Below are positions 36,028-43,636 of a DNA stretch of 64,000 bases, in pieces. Where the stretch lies: assembly GCA_017411385.1 (NCBI GenBank), contig JAFQQF010000002.1, positions 26,651-90,650 of the forward strand, written 5' to 3'. The DNA comes from Ruminococcus sp. GTDB taxonomy: Bacteria > Bacillota > Clostridia > Oscillospirales > Acutalibacteraceae. Under the pieces are notes generated by a model, which was not told where the DNA came from, ran no database searches, and saw only the letters and a program-made list of their open reading frames with translations. How positions within the stretch are numbered: position 1 is the stretch's first letter; each line of letters begins with the position of its first letter. A program made the translations under genes and the position numbers.

Positions 36028-37827
36028 TTATTCCTTAACAATTGCACCGAACTTGCACTTCTCCATACAAGCTCCGCACTTGATACACTTGGACTGGTCA
36101 ATTACATGAGGCTCCTTAACCTTGCCGGAGATTGCACCAACAGGACAAACTCTTGCACAGGCAGTACAGCCCTTACACTTGTCAGCAACTACAACGTAAG
36201 AAGTCAGGGACTTACATACGCCTGCGGGACACTTCTTGTCAACAACGTGAGCAATGTACTCGTCACGGAAGAAGTTCAGTGTGGAAAGAACGGGGTTGGG
36301 AGCTGTCTGACCAAGACCGCAGAGTGCGTTGTCTTTGATGTAGTAGCAAAGCTTTTCCATCTCGTCAATAAGCTCCAGAGTACCGTTGCCGGATACAATC
36401 TGGTTGAGCATCTCAAGAAGTCGTTTTGTACCGATACGGCAGGGAGTACACTTACCGCAGGACTCGTCAACTGTGAATTCAAGGAAGAACTTAGCCATAT
36501 CAACCATACAGGTGTCCTCGTCCATAACGATAAGACCGCCGGAACCCATCATACAACCGATAGCTGTCAGGTTATCATAGTCAACGGGAGTGTCAATAAG
36601 ACGAGCAGGGATACATCCGCCGGAGGGACCGCCTGTCTGAGCTGCCTTGAACTGTTTGCCGCCGGGGATACCGCCGCCGATTTCGTAAACGATGTCGCGA
36701 ACAGTAGTACCCATGGGGATTTCAACAAGACCTGTGTGCTCAATCTTACCGCCAAGAGCGAATACCTTAGTACCCTTGGATTTCTCAGTACCCATAGATG
36801 CAAACCAATCTGCACCCTTAAGGATAATCTGGGGAATATTTGCAAAAGTTTCTACGTTGTTTTCAACTGTGGGACAGCCGTAAAGACCCTTAACTGCAGG
36901 ATAGGGAGGACGGGGACGGGGCTCACCGCGGTTACCCTCGATAGATGTCATCAGAGCGGTTTCCTCACCGCAAACGAAAGCACCTGCACCAAGACGGATG
37001 TCAAGGTCAAAGTCAAAGCCTGAGCCGAAGATGTCCTTGCCGAGAAGACCGAGCTCTCTTGCCTGGTCAATAGCAATCTGAAGACGCTTAACAGCGATGG
37101 GGTACTCAGCACGAACGTATACATAACCCTGTGTTGCACCGATAGCGTAACCTGCAATTGCCATAGCTTCGATGATACAATGGGGGTCGCCTTCCAGAAC
37201 GGAACGGTCCATAAATGCACCGGGGTCGCCCTCGTCAGCGTTACAAACAACATACTTCTGAGGTGCTTTGTTGGGAGCAGTAAGTGCCCACTTGCGACCT
37301 GTGGGGAAGCCACCGCCGCCGCGACCGCGAAGACCGGAATCAAGAACAACCTGAATAACCTCATCAGGAGTCATCTCTGTCAGAACCTTACCAAGTGCCT
37401 GATAACCATCCATTGCGATGTACTCGTTGATGTCCTCAGGGTCAATAACACCGCAGTTACGGAGTACTACTCTCTGCTGTGTTTTGTAGAAAGCTGTGTC
37501 GTTAAGAGAAACATTAGCAAGAGCCTCTGCCTCTTCTTCGCCTGTGTCAGCGTACACAAGACGCTCAACAACTCTACCCTTGAGAAGATGCTCAGAAACG
37601 ATTTCAGAAACATCCTCGGGTGTAACACGGCTGTAGAATGTGCCTTCGGGATGAATGATAACAACGGGACCGAGAGCGCAAAGACCGAAGCAACCGGTCA
37701 TTACGATTTTTACCTCATCGGTGAGTCCGTTTGCCTCAAGGGCTTTTACAAATTCATCCTGAATCTTCAGGCTACCTGAGGAAGTACAACCTGTACCGCC
37801 GCAGATAAGAACATGTGAACGAATCAT
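36028..37827 (-). CDS. hydB: NADH-binding flavin subunit of bifurcating hydrogenase (NuoF-like)
   Basis: 599 residues. N-terminal [2Fe-2S] thioredoxin-like domain (CGGTGCTSSGSLKIQ; TGCFGLCALGPVVI), then the NuoF core with FMN/NAD site GLRGRGGGGFPTGRKW and NADEGDPGAFMDR, the SLBB segment, the [4Fe-4S] site ESCGKCTPCRIGTKRL, and two C-terminal [4Fe-4S] sites (CKGCTACARVCPVGAI; CIKCGACMEKCKFGAI). It transfers electrons between NADH and the HydA clusters. It lies 18 bases upstream of hydA, with GGAGGTTTGATTT before its ATG. Family length is normal. Confidence 0.95.
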   Translation of the reverse strand: MIRSHVLICGGTGCTSSGSLKIQDEFVKALEANGLTDEVKIVMTGCFGLCALGPVVIIHPEGTFYSRVTPEDVSEIVSEHLLKGRVVERLVYADTGEEEAEALANVSLNDTAFYKTQQRVVLRNCGVIDPEDINEYIAMDGYQALGKVLTEMTPDEVIQVVLDSGLRGRGGGGFPTGRKWALTAPNKAPQKYVVCNADEGDPGAFMDRSVLEGDPHCIIEAMAIAGYAIGATQGYVYVRAEYPIAVKRLQIAIDQARELGLLGKDIFGSGFDFDLDIRLGAGAFVCGEETALMTSIEGNRGEPRPRPPYPAVKGLYGCPTVENNVETFANIPQIILKGADWFASMGTEKSKGTKVFALGGKIEHTGLVEIPMGTTVRDIVYEIGGGIPGGKQFKAAQTGGPSGGCIPARLIDTPVDYDNLTAIGCMMGSGGLIVMDEDTCMVDMAKFFLEFTVDESCGKCTPCRIGTKRLLEMLNQIVSGNGTLELIDEMEKLCYYIKDNALCGLGQTAPNPVLSTLNFFRDEYIAHVVDKKCPAGVCKSLTSYVVVADKCKGCTACARVCPVGAISGKVKEPHVIDQSKCIKCGACMEKCKFGAIVKE

Positions 37828-37842
37828 AAATCAAACCTCCGA

Positions 37843-38214
37843 TTATGCGTTTTCGCTGGCGAAGGTGTACTCTGCAACAACCTTGCCGCCTTTGATATGT
37901 TCCTCGACTACCCTCTTAGCTTTTTCGGGAGTCATTTTTACATAAGTAACTTTTTCCTTGTCAGCCTCGAAAATCTCAACTACGGGCTCGAACTGACAAA
38001 TACCGATACAACCGGTCTGAGAAACTGTAACCTTGCCTGTAAGGTCAGCTGCTGCTACCTCTTCAACAAAGGTGGAGAGTACAGGGCGTGCGCCTGCAGC
38101 GATACCGCAGGTAGCCATACCAACAACTACTCTCATTTCTCCTGAGCCTTCACGCAGAGCAACTTTGTTCTGCATTTTTTCTTTGATTGCTTGGAGTTCT
38201 GCTAATGACTTCAT
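37843..38214 (-). CDS. (2Fe-2S) ferredoxin-like protein (HndB type)
   Basis: 123 residues of the thioredoxin-like [2Fe-2S] ferredoxin fold. The N-terminal helix (LAELQAIKEKMQNKVALREG) precedes the four-cysteine pattern in GMATCGIAAGARPV and VSQTGCIGICQFEPVVEI. It matches HndB of NADP/NAD-reducing hydrogenases and sits between the signalling genes and hydB. An AGAAAGGAAAATAAAT site precedes the start. An AT-rich 87-base gap upstream may contain an internal promoter. Confidence 0.9.
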   Translation of the reverse strand: MKSLAELQAIKEKMQNKVALREGSGEMRVVVGMATCGIAAGARPVLSTFVEEVAAADLTGKVTVSQTGCIGICQFEPVVEIFEADKEKVTYVKMTPEKAKRVVEEHIKGGKVVAEYTFASENA

Positions 38215-38301
38215 ATTTATTTTCCTTTCTGATATAGAATATAAATTAATTATATATTAATGTATTAATTAATTCCTGTATAAGTTTATGGAAACCAAAA
38301 T

Positions 38302-38859
38302 TTACAGAGCGTTTATTTCTTCGTACTGCTCGTTGAGATTTTCGGTTATCCACATTATGACCTCGAAGGTATCAAGGGGAACCTCCCCTAAGACCTCTCT
38401 GAGCTCTCTTGTGTCCAGACTCACCATTCCCTTTGGCATTGTGTGCGTAAAGAGGAAGTCTACCTGAGGGTCGCCCTGTATAAGGGTGACTATTGAGCCT
38501 GTGACATCGCCCAAAGGTGTGAAGTCGATGTGGTTTTTATTGAATACGGCAGTAACCACGGTGCCGTGCTCTGTAGGGAATTCCGACTGAGGCTTTGATT
38601 TTATCTCAAAGCTTCCTCCTGTTTGTTCAGCAGAAAGCTTCAGAAGGGGAATGCCCATACCCACCTTTCTGGTGGTGCGGGTTGTGTAGAAAGGATTGCT
38701 GACGTTTCTGACAGTTTCCTCGTCCATACCGCAACCGTCATCACTGATAACAAGAGTGAGTGTATCCTCAGTTTCGTTTAGTGTGATTGTGGTAAGAGCG
38801 GCACCCGCTTTGGTGGAGTTTTTTGCTATATCAAGAATGTTCAGCGAAATTTCTTTCAT
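38302..38859 (-). CDS. histidine-kinase-like ATPase domain protein
   Basis: 185 residues. The GHKL ATPase domain spans about residues 1-110: N-box LNILDIAKNSTKAGA, G1 ISDDGCGMDE, F/G2 NPFYTTRTTRKVGMGIPLLK, and GTVVTAVFNK. No phosphoacceptor His domain is present. The C-terminal part (DTRELREVLGEVPLDTFEVIM) is not recognised. Such proteins are often found beside clostridial hydrogenase genes and may sense or signal redox state; that role is inferred. It starts four bases after the PHP gene. Confidence 0.85.
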   Translation of the reverse strand: MKEISLNILDIAKNSTKAGAALTTITLNETEDTLTLVISDDGCGMDEETVRNVSNPFYTTRTTRKVGMGIPLLKLSAEQTGGSFEIKSKPQSEFPTEHGTVVTAVFNKNHIDFTPLGDVTGSIVTLIQGDPQVDFLFTHTMPKGMVSLDTRELREVLGEVPLDTFEVIMWITENLNEQYEEINAL

Positions 38860-38863
38860 AGCC

Positions 38864-39592
38864 TCACCTTAAGGTTTCAAAAATTTTTCTTCTTACAAGC
38901 TCAGAGCTATAAGGTTCATCGTCAACGAGAAAGAAGTCGTTTTCATCGCGCATATCCCACAAATAATGGGCATCTGAGCTGATAAGAATTTTCTTTTCTT
39001 CGATAAGGGGATAGAGCTTCTTGTATTCCTCAACCTTGCTTGCATCGTGAAATTCACAGCAGTTAAAGCCTTTAATGTCGGGAAAGACACCCAAGGTAGC
39101 AATTATGCCGTTTGCCTGCCTGTCTACATGGGCAGGGTAGCAGATGCCGTTAAACTTTTCTGCAAGGGCGGGACACTCCTCAACGGTAACCGTTGTAGCG
39201 TTGGAGAGGAGGTGCTTTTCTGTGCCGATAACCTCATCCTCTGAGTTCATAATATATTGCTCGCCATATATATCCACTCGGTTCTCAAAGAGAATACGCC
39301 TTGTGTTAATCTCTTTGTCAAATTCGAGTGCATCATCCAGCTTTTCAAAGAGGAACACAACGTGGATATCCTCGGCGGTAGTCAGCTCCATGCCTGCAAT
39401 GGGAATGATGCCGTGGCGTTTTGCAGCACCGAAGAAGCCGGGGCAGTTGCGACAGGTGTTGTGGTCTGTCAGCGCCACTACATTCAGTCCGTTCAGTGTA
39501 GCCATACCTGCGATAGAATTCGGTGTGCTTTCGTCATCACCGCAGGGACTCAGGCAGGAGTGAACGTGAAAATCATAATAGTATTTGTTCAT
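38864..39592 (-). CDS. PHP-domain phosphoesterase
   Basis: 242 residues. Metal-binding motifs of the PHP domain: YDFHVHSCLSPCGDD (HxH), VALTDHNTCRNCPGF (DHN), MELTTAEDIHVV (E/H), PAHVDRQANGI and ISSDAHYLWDM. It should be a metal-dependent phosphoesterase, substrate unknown. It is one base away from the DRTGG gene in the hydrogenase operon, an association common in Clostridia. Cys residues in the second motif (CRNCPGFF) are atypical for generic PHP proteins and are typical of this operon-associated subgroup as I recall it. Confidence 0.88.
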   Translation of the reverse strand: MNKYYYDFHVHSCLSPCGDDESTPNSIAGMATLNGLNVVALTDHNTCRNCPGFFGAAKRHGIIPIAGMELTTAEDIHVVFLFEKLDDALEFDKEINTRRILFENRVDIYGEQYIMNSEDEVIGTEKHLLSNATTVTVEECPALAEKFNGICYPAHVDRQANGIIATLGVFPDIKGFNCCEFHDASKVEEYKKLYPLIEEKKILISSDAHYLWDMRDENDFFLVDDEPYSSELVRRKIFETLR

Positions 39593-39593
39593 A

Positions 39594-39926
39594 TCAAAGA
39601 GCTTTGCTTAAAGCAACGGCTATGTCGTATGCGGATTTTTCAGAGCATATTATGTTGATGCCTTTGTCTTTAGCGGCAGTCTTTATATCCTCAGAAAGCT
39701 CGACACCCTCTGCAAGAATAATGCAGGCAACGTCGGAAAGCGTTGCAACTGCAAGAATGTTGATGTTTGACATAATGGTTATCCAAGCGTCGCCCTCACA
39801 GGCTCTGCCCATAACCCAGCTTAAAAGGTCGCCGATGTAAACACCTTTAACTTCTGCTTCACCGTCTGTAATTACAACAGGGGAAAAGCCTTCAAGCTTT
39901 AGCAGTTCGTTAACTGTCACTTTCAT
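39594..39926 (-). CDS. DRTGG-domain-like protein
   Basis: 110 residues starting at MKVTVNELLKLEGFSP with AAAGGGTG immediately upstream; it overlaps the preceding gene by 17 bases. The sequence (GVYIGDLLSWVMGRACEGDAW, TIMSNINILAVATLSDVACII, GINIICSEKSAYDIAVAL) fits the DRTGG fold, which binds nucleotides or signals in hydrogenase and phosphotransacetylase contexts. Regulatory role inferred from neighbours. Confidence 0.83.
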   Translation of the reverse strand: MKVTVNELLKLEGFSPVVITDGEAEVKGVYIGDLLSWVMGRACEGDAWITIMSNINILAVATLSDVACIILAEGVELSEDIKTAAKDKGINIICSEKSAYDIAVALSKAL

Positions 39927-41202
39927 CACCCTTTGAATGGAGGAACTGAAGCAATTCGCTTCGATACATAATTGTGCAGTCCTTAATATCTGCAGTACCC
40001 TTAACCACATCTTCTGCAAAGGCTCTGCAGGTAGGTGCACCGCAGGCTCCGCAGTCAATACCCGGAAGCTCGCTTCTGAGCTTTTGAATCTCTGACATCA
40101 TACGCATACTCTCAGACATACTGGAGCTGAGTCGGGAGATTGGGTAGTAGGTGGGAAGCTCGTCAAAGAAGTAGAAGTCGGGGATGTCCTCGGGACTGCC
40201 CTTTGGAATACTTGTCTGTGAAACAGGCAGGTATCTTCTCAGAGTTTGAAGCTTTGCCTTGGCAATAAAAGGATTCTGCATTGTGAGAACTCCGCCCACG
40301 CAACCGCCTGTGCAGGCGTTGAGCTCAATGAACTCAAGTGGGGGAATGGTGTCGTTTTCGATTTCGTCGAGGATACGGTTAACGTTCTCGATTCCGTCTG
40401 CAGCAAGGTAAGCATCGTTCATCAGAGCTGTTGCCTCACCGCCCGAGGATGCCCAGCCGATGCCTATTCGTCCTGAATTGGAAATTGGCATAACATTCTC
40501 GGAATGCTTCATAGCGTTTATAAGCTGGAAGTAGATATCGCTTATTGATATCACAGCATCTACCTTACTCTTATATTCGCCAAAGCCGTTTTTGACATAG
40601 CTTGCCTTGGCAGGACAAGGAGAGATAAAGCACACGCCGATGTCTTTGTCTTCAAGCTCGGGGTGTTCTTCTTTTGCCTTGTTTCTTGCCATTAAAGCTG
40701 CAATCTCCATAGGAGGCAGCATAGGCATTATGTTTTCTTTGAGAGAGGGGAATCTGAGGCAGATAAGACGCATAACAACGGGGCAAGCGGAGCTGATGAC
40801 AGGTTTTTTGATACCTTCGCGCTTAAGATACATTCTGGTGTATGCAGAAACAAGCTCAGCGGCTGTAGCAACCTCAAACACATCGTCAAAGCCGATGCTG
40901 AGAAGTCCTTCAAGAATGAAGTTTACATCCTCAAGGTTTTCAAACTGGCCGTAAAGAGTGGGGGCGGGCAGAGCAATTTTATATTTGAAATTGTCCAAAT
41001 CCTTTAAAGTGTTGCATACAGCTTTTTTAGCTTTCTTGGGACAGCACTTGATGCACTCTCCGCAGTCGATACACCTTGCCTGATTGATTACCGCGTGACC
41101 GTTTTTGATGCGTATTGCCTGAGTGGGGCAGTGACGCAGACAGGTGGTACAACCGATACATTTATTTACATCAAGACAAACGGAATGATCATAATTGTGC
41201 AA
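39910..41202 (-). CDS. divergent [Fe-Fe] hydrogenase-like iron-sulfur protein, putative sensor
   Basis: 430 residues. Two N-terminal [4Fe-4S] sites (CIGCTTCLRHCPTQAI; CIDCGECIKCCPKKA) precede a hydrogenase large-subunit fold whose H-cluster motifs are reduced: L1-like SSACPVVMRL, L2-like FISPCPAKASY, L3-like FIELNACTGGCVGG. The C-terminus adds another iron-sulfur motif (GIDCGACGAPTCRAF). It lacks the standard catalytic motifs of HydA and resembles the group C/D hydrogenase-like proteins proposed as H2 or redox sensors. Neighbouring RsbW-like, DRTGG, PHP and ATPase genes fit a signalling role. Confidence 0.88.
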   Translation of the reverse strand: MHNYDHSVCLDVNKCIGCTTCLRHCPTQAIRIKNGHAVINQARCIDCGECIKCCPKKAKKAVCNTLKDLDNFKYKIALPAPTLYGQFENLEDVNFILEGLLSIGFDDVFEVATAAELVSAYTRMYLKREGIKKPVISSACPVVMRLICLRFPSLKENIMPMLPPMEIAALMARNKAKEEHPELEDKDIGVCFISPCPAKASYVKNGFGEYKSKVDAVISISDIYFQLINAMKHSENVMPISNSGRIGIGWASSGGEATALMNDAYLAADGIENVNRILDEIENDTIPPLEFIELNACTGGCVGGVLTMQNPFIAKAKLQTLRRYLPVSQTSIPKGSPEDIPDFYFFDELPTYYPISRLSSSMSESMRMMSEIQKLRSELPGIDCGACGAPTCRAFAEDVVKGTADIKDCTIMYRSELLQFLHSKGDESDS

Positions 41203-41240
41203 CTGTTGTCACCTGCCTCTCTCAAAAAGTAATAAGTGAT

Positions 41241-41666
41241 TTACATAAGATTAACTCTCATTGTAATGGTTGTGCCTACACCAACTTCTGATTCAATGTT
41301 CATATAGTCGGTGTAACGCTTCATATTTGGAAGACCCATACCTGCACCGAAGCCCAGTGAGCGTACGTCATCAGGTGCGGTGGAGAAGCCCTCCTGCATA
41401 GCCTGTTCAATATCCTTGATGCCGGGGCCTTGGTCCTTGAGCACGATTTCAATGTGCTCTTCGGTTACAGCAACAACGGCGGTGCCGCCGCCTGCGTGAA
41501 TAACCATATTGATTTCGCCCTCATACATGGCAATGGAAACTCTTTTAATAATATCGGGAGAAATTCCCAGCTGCCTTAAGTTTCTTTTTACCTGAGAGGA
41601 CGCCTGACCTGCAGAGGTGAAGTCATCGCCGTCAACATCAAAAGTGAATAATAACTGTTCGCTCAT
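41241..41666 (-). CDS. RsbW-like anti-sigma/serine kinase ATPase
   Basis: 141 residues, GHKL ATPase fold of the anti-sigma factor type: AGQASSQVKRNLRQLGISPD, VSIAMYEGEINMVIHAGG (N-box), IVLKDQGPGIKDIEQAM (G1) and LGFGAGMGLPNMKRYTD (G2). It could phosphorylate or sequester a partner protein; no anti-anti-sigma gene is next to it. The start overlaps the upstream DRTGG gene by four bases. Confidence 0.88.
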   Translation of the reverse strand: MSEQLLFTFDVDGDDFTSAGQASSQVKRNLRQLGISPDIIKRVSIAMYEGEINMVIHAGGGTAVVAVTEEHIEIVLKDQGPGIKDIEQAMQEGFSTAPDDVRSLGFGAGMGLPNMKRYTDYMNIESEVGVGTTITMRVNLM

Positions 41667-42016
41667 GCTTTAACCTTGTTACCTACAAGACCGTTGCTGT
41701 AAAGGATTCCGCAAGCGTCATACATACGGGTTTTTGTGGTAAGTATGACAATACCGCTTTCCTTTGCAAGCTCAATCATTTCGGGCGTAGGCAGCTTGGA
41801 ACGCACCAGAACGATACAATTCATATCCATCATCTCAGCTGTGCGGATGACCTGTGAGTTTACAAGACCTGTGAGCAGAACAGCCTGATCCTTTACAAAG
41901 GCAAGCACATCGCTCATCATATCGCTGCCGCATGCAGAGTAAACGTGATTTTCGAGGTTTTCCTCGCAGCAAGCAACTTCTGCATTCAGCAGTTCCATCA
42001 TTTTACTGATTTTCAT
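41663..42016 (-). CDS. DRTGG-domain-like regulatory protein
   Basis: 117 residues with AAGGGAG before the ATG. The order MMELLNAEVACCEENLENHV, YSACGSDMMSDVLAF, ALLTGLVNSQVIRTAEMMDM, IVLVRSKLPTPEMIELA, GIVILTTKTRMYDACGIL matches the DRTGG-type proteins of clostridial hydrogenase operons. Three Cys cluster in the N-terminal third (ACCEEN, YSACGS). It probably acts with the RsbW-like protein encoded by the overlapping next gene. Confidence 0.82.
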   Translation of the reverse strand: MKISKMMELLNAEVACCEENLENHVYSACGSDMMSDVLAFVKDQAVLLTGLVNSQVIRTAEMMDMNCIVLVRSKLPTPEMIELAKESGIVILTTKTRMYDACGILYSNGLVGNKVKA

Positions 42017-42064
42017 AAGATTAACTCCCTTTGTAAGATTTCGGAAGTATCCCCCGAGGGGTGA

Positions 42065-42562
42065 TTAGTTCATATACTTAGCAAGGATGTCGTCAACATC
42101 GTCAACTGTAAGTCTGCCGTATACTTCTTCGTTGATTGTAAGAACAGGAGCAAGACCGCAAGCACCGATGCAACGGCATGCTGTCAGAGAGAACTTACCG
42201 TCAGGTGTGCATTCCTCAGATCCGATGCCAAGACGCTCAGAAAGCTTGTCAAAAATATCGCCTGAGCCTTTAACGTAGCAAGCTGTGCCAAGGCAAACAG
42301 AGATTGTGTAATCACCCTTGGGAGTAAGAGAAAACTGAGAGTAGAAGGTGGAAACACCGTAAACCTCTTCCATAGGAACGTTAAGACCTTCTGCAATCAT
42401 AGCCTGAACCTCTAAAGGCAGGTAACCGTAGATGTCCTGAGCCTTCTGAAGCACGGGCATAACTGCACCGGGGTCATCCTTGTGAGCCTTGATTACTTCC
42501 ATGAGTTTTGCTTCCTGCTCCGCTGTGCCGGAGAAGGGAAGTGTGCTGAGTTTCTTTTGCAT
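42065..42562 (-). CDS. hydC: NuoE-type [2Fe-2S] subunit of the bifurcating hydrogenase
   Basis: 165 residues starting at MQKKLSTLPFSG after GGGAGGATATAATA; the longer frame begins inside the leader. Thioredoxin-like [2Fe-2S] fold with SVCLGTACYVKGSGDIF and SLTACRCIGACGLAPVL supplying the four Cys. It is the HydC/NuoE partner of HydA and HydB, yet it is the first gene of the operon and the other two structural genes are at the end, separated by the signalling module. Confidence 0.93.
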   Translation of the reverse strand: MQKKLSTLPFSGTAEQEAKLMEVIKAHKDDPGAVMPVLQKAQDIYGYLPLEVQAMIAEGLNVPMEEVYGVSTFYSQFSLTPKGDYTISVCLGTACYVKGSGDIFDKLSERLGIGSEECTPDGKFSLTACRCIGACGLAPVLTINEEVYGRLTVDDVDDILAKYMN

Positions 42563-42647
42563 TATTATATCCTCCCTGTAATCTGGAATATAGATTGATG
42601 AATTCAAGCAGTGACTTTACAGTATACACCACTTTACATACAACATA

Positions 42648-42676
42648 ATAGTAGCACAAAAACTTGTGATTGTCTA
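42648..42676 (-). promoter_or_regulatory. promoter of the hydrogenase operon
   Basis: Minus-strand TAGACA (42671-42676), 17-base spacer, TACTAT (42648-42653), about 85 bases before hydC. A second possible -10, TATAAT, is at 42715-42720 with a weak -35 directly beside the Rex-like site. Confidence 0.55.
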
Positions 42677-42746
42677 CAATAAATTATAGAAAAGTTTATG
42701 ATTTTATCGGATATATTATATAAAATTGCATTATTGCCCAAATTTG

Positions 42747-42762
42747 TGTTAAAAAAATAACA
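42747..42762. promoter_or_regulatory. Rex-like operator
   Basis: TGTTAAAAAAATAACA matches 11 of 12 specified bases of the Firmicutes Rex consensus core (TGTTAAnnnnTTAACA). Rex senses the NADH/NAD ratio and represses hydrogenase and fermentation genes in Clostridia. The position is upstream of hydC and next to the second possible promoter. Confidence 0.6.
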
Positions 42763-42785
42763 TATTGTGTGCGATAAGTAAAAAA

Positions 42786-42820
42786 GTGCACATTCTCGTT
42801 TAGAAACATAGAGTGTGCAC
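42786..42820 (-). terminator. terminator of trmO
   Basis: Arms GTGCACATTCT and AGAGTGTGCAC (one mismatch) with a U-rich tail on the minus strand. Confidence 0.75.
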
Positions 42821-42828
42821 TGTGGTTA

Positions 42829-43503
42829 TTATTCTGCTTTGGAATTATAAATCTCTGTAACCTTTAAGGTGTTATCTGTGACGGTGAATTTGATTTCAAA
42901 GCCTGCGTATTCAAAACCATACACTCTTTCAGAGCTGTCTATGTACGAGGGTCGGGGGTCTTGGGACAGCACCTGTAGCAGAGCAGTCCGCTTGCTTTCG
43001 GGGATAAGGCTCAGAAGCTTCTCGTCATATTCAACCTTTAGACTGTAGTCCTTGTGTTCTTCTGCAAAGCTTCCTCTTGCATCCTCGTGGCAGTCTGCAT
43101 AGGGAATATAGGGCTTTATGTCATAGATGGGGGTGTTGTCCATCAGGTCTGCACCCGATACAATCAGCACTGTCCCATGTGCGGTTTTTTTGCATCTTAG
43201 AAGCTCTACACAGGACAGTCCTATGGGGTTAGGTCTGAAGGGAGAGCGGGTGGCAAAAACTCCCACTCTTTTGTTTCCACCCAGTCTGGGAGGACGCACA
43301 GTAGGTGACCAAGGCTTGTTTTTTATCTCAGAAAACTCCCAGATTAGCCACAGGTGGCTGTATTCTTCAATACCTCTGAGGGCTTCGTCAAATCTATACT
43401 CAGGTTCAAAGACAATGACCGCTTCTGTTTGTGCAAGTCCGCTTTGCCTTGGAATTCCGAATTTTGTTGGGAAATCTGTATGGATTTTTGCAATTACTTT
43501 CAT
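42829..43503 (-). CDS. trmO: tRNA (N6-threonylcarbamoyladenosine(37)-N6)-methyltransferase TrmO
   Basis: 224 residues. SAM-dependent N6-methylation of t6A37 in tRNA-Thr(GGU) in characterised relatives. The TsaA/UPF0066 core is clear: FPTKFGIPRQSGLA, IEEYSHLWLIWEF, TVRPPRLGGNKRVGVFATRSPFRPNPIGLSCVEL, and VSGADLMDNTPIYDIKPYIPY. The C-terminal domain (LLSLIPESKRTALLQVLSQDPRPSY) is also present, so the protein is full length. It starts with a CGGAGGGCACT site and forms a single-gene unit. Confidence 0.94.
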   Translation of the reverse strand: MKVIAKIHTDFPTKFGIPRQSGLAQTEAVIVFEPEYRFDEALRGIEEYSHLWLIWEFSEIKNKPWSPTVRPPRLGGNKRVGVFATRSPFRPNPIGLSCVELLRCKKTAHGTVLIVSGADLMDNTPIYDIKPYIPYADCHEDARGSFAEEHKDYSLKVEYDEKLLSLIPESKRTALLQVLSQDPRPSYIDSSERVYGFEYAGFEIKFTVTDNTLKVTEIYNSKAE

Positions 43504-43636
43504 AGTGCCCTCCGATAGAGTGAGTCAAGTATATGTGTTTATTATATTTTGCTTTTGCTGTTTTTTCAACCTTTCGTATTGTTAAACTTATCTTACTGTG
43601 CTAATATAGAGAAAATTAAGAATTGACAGGTGGATT

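Noticed and set aside
35719-37023. 434-codon open frame on the plus strand
   Set aside because: It lies opposite hydA and hydB, whose cofactor motifs are complete; its composition (Asn/Thr/Cys/Val-rich) is that of an antisense shadow.
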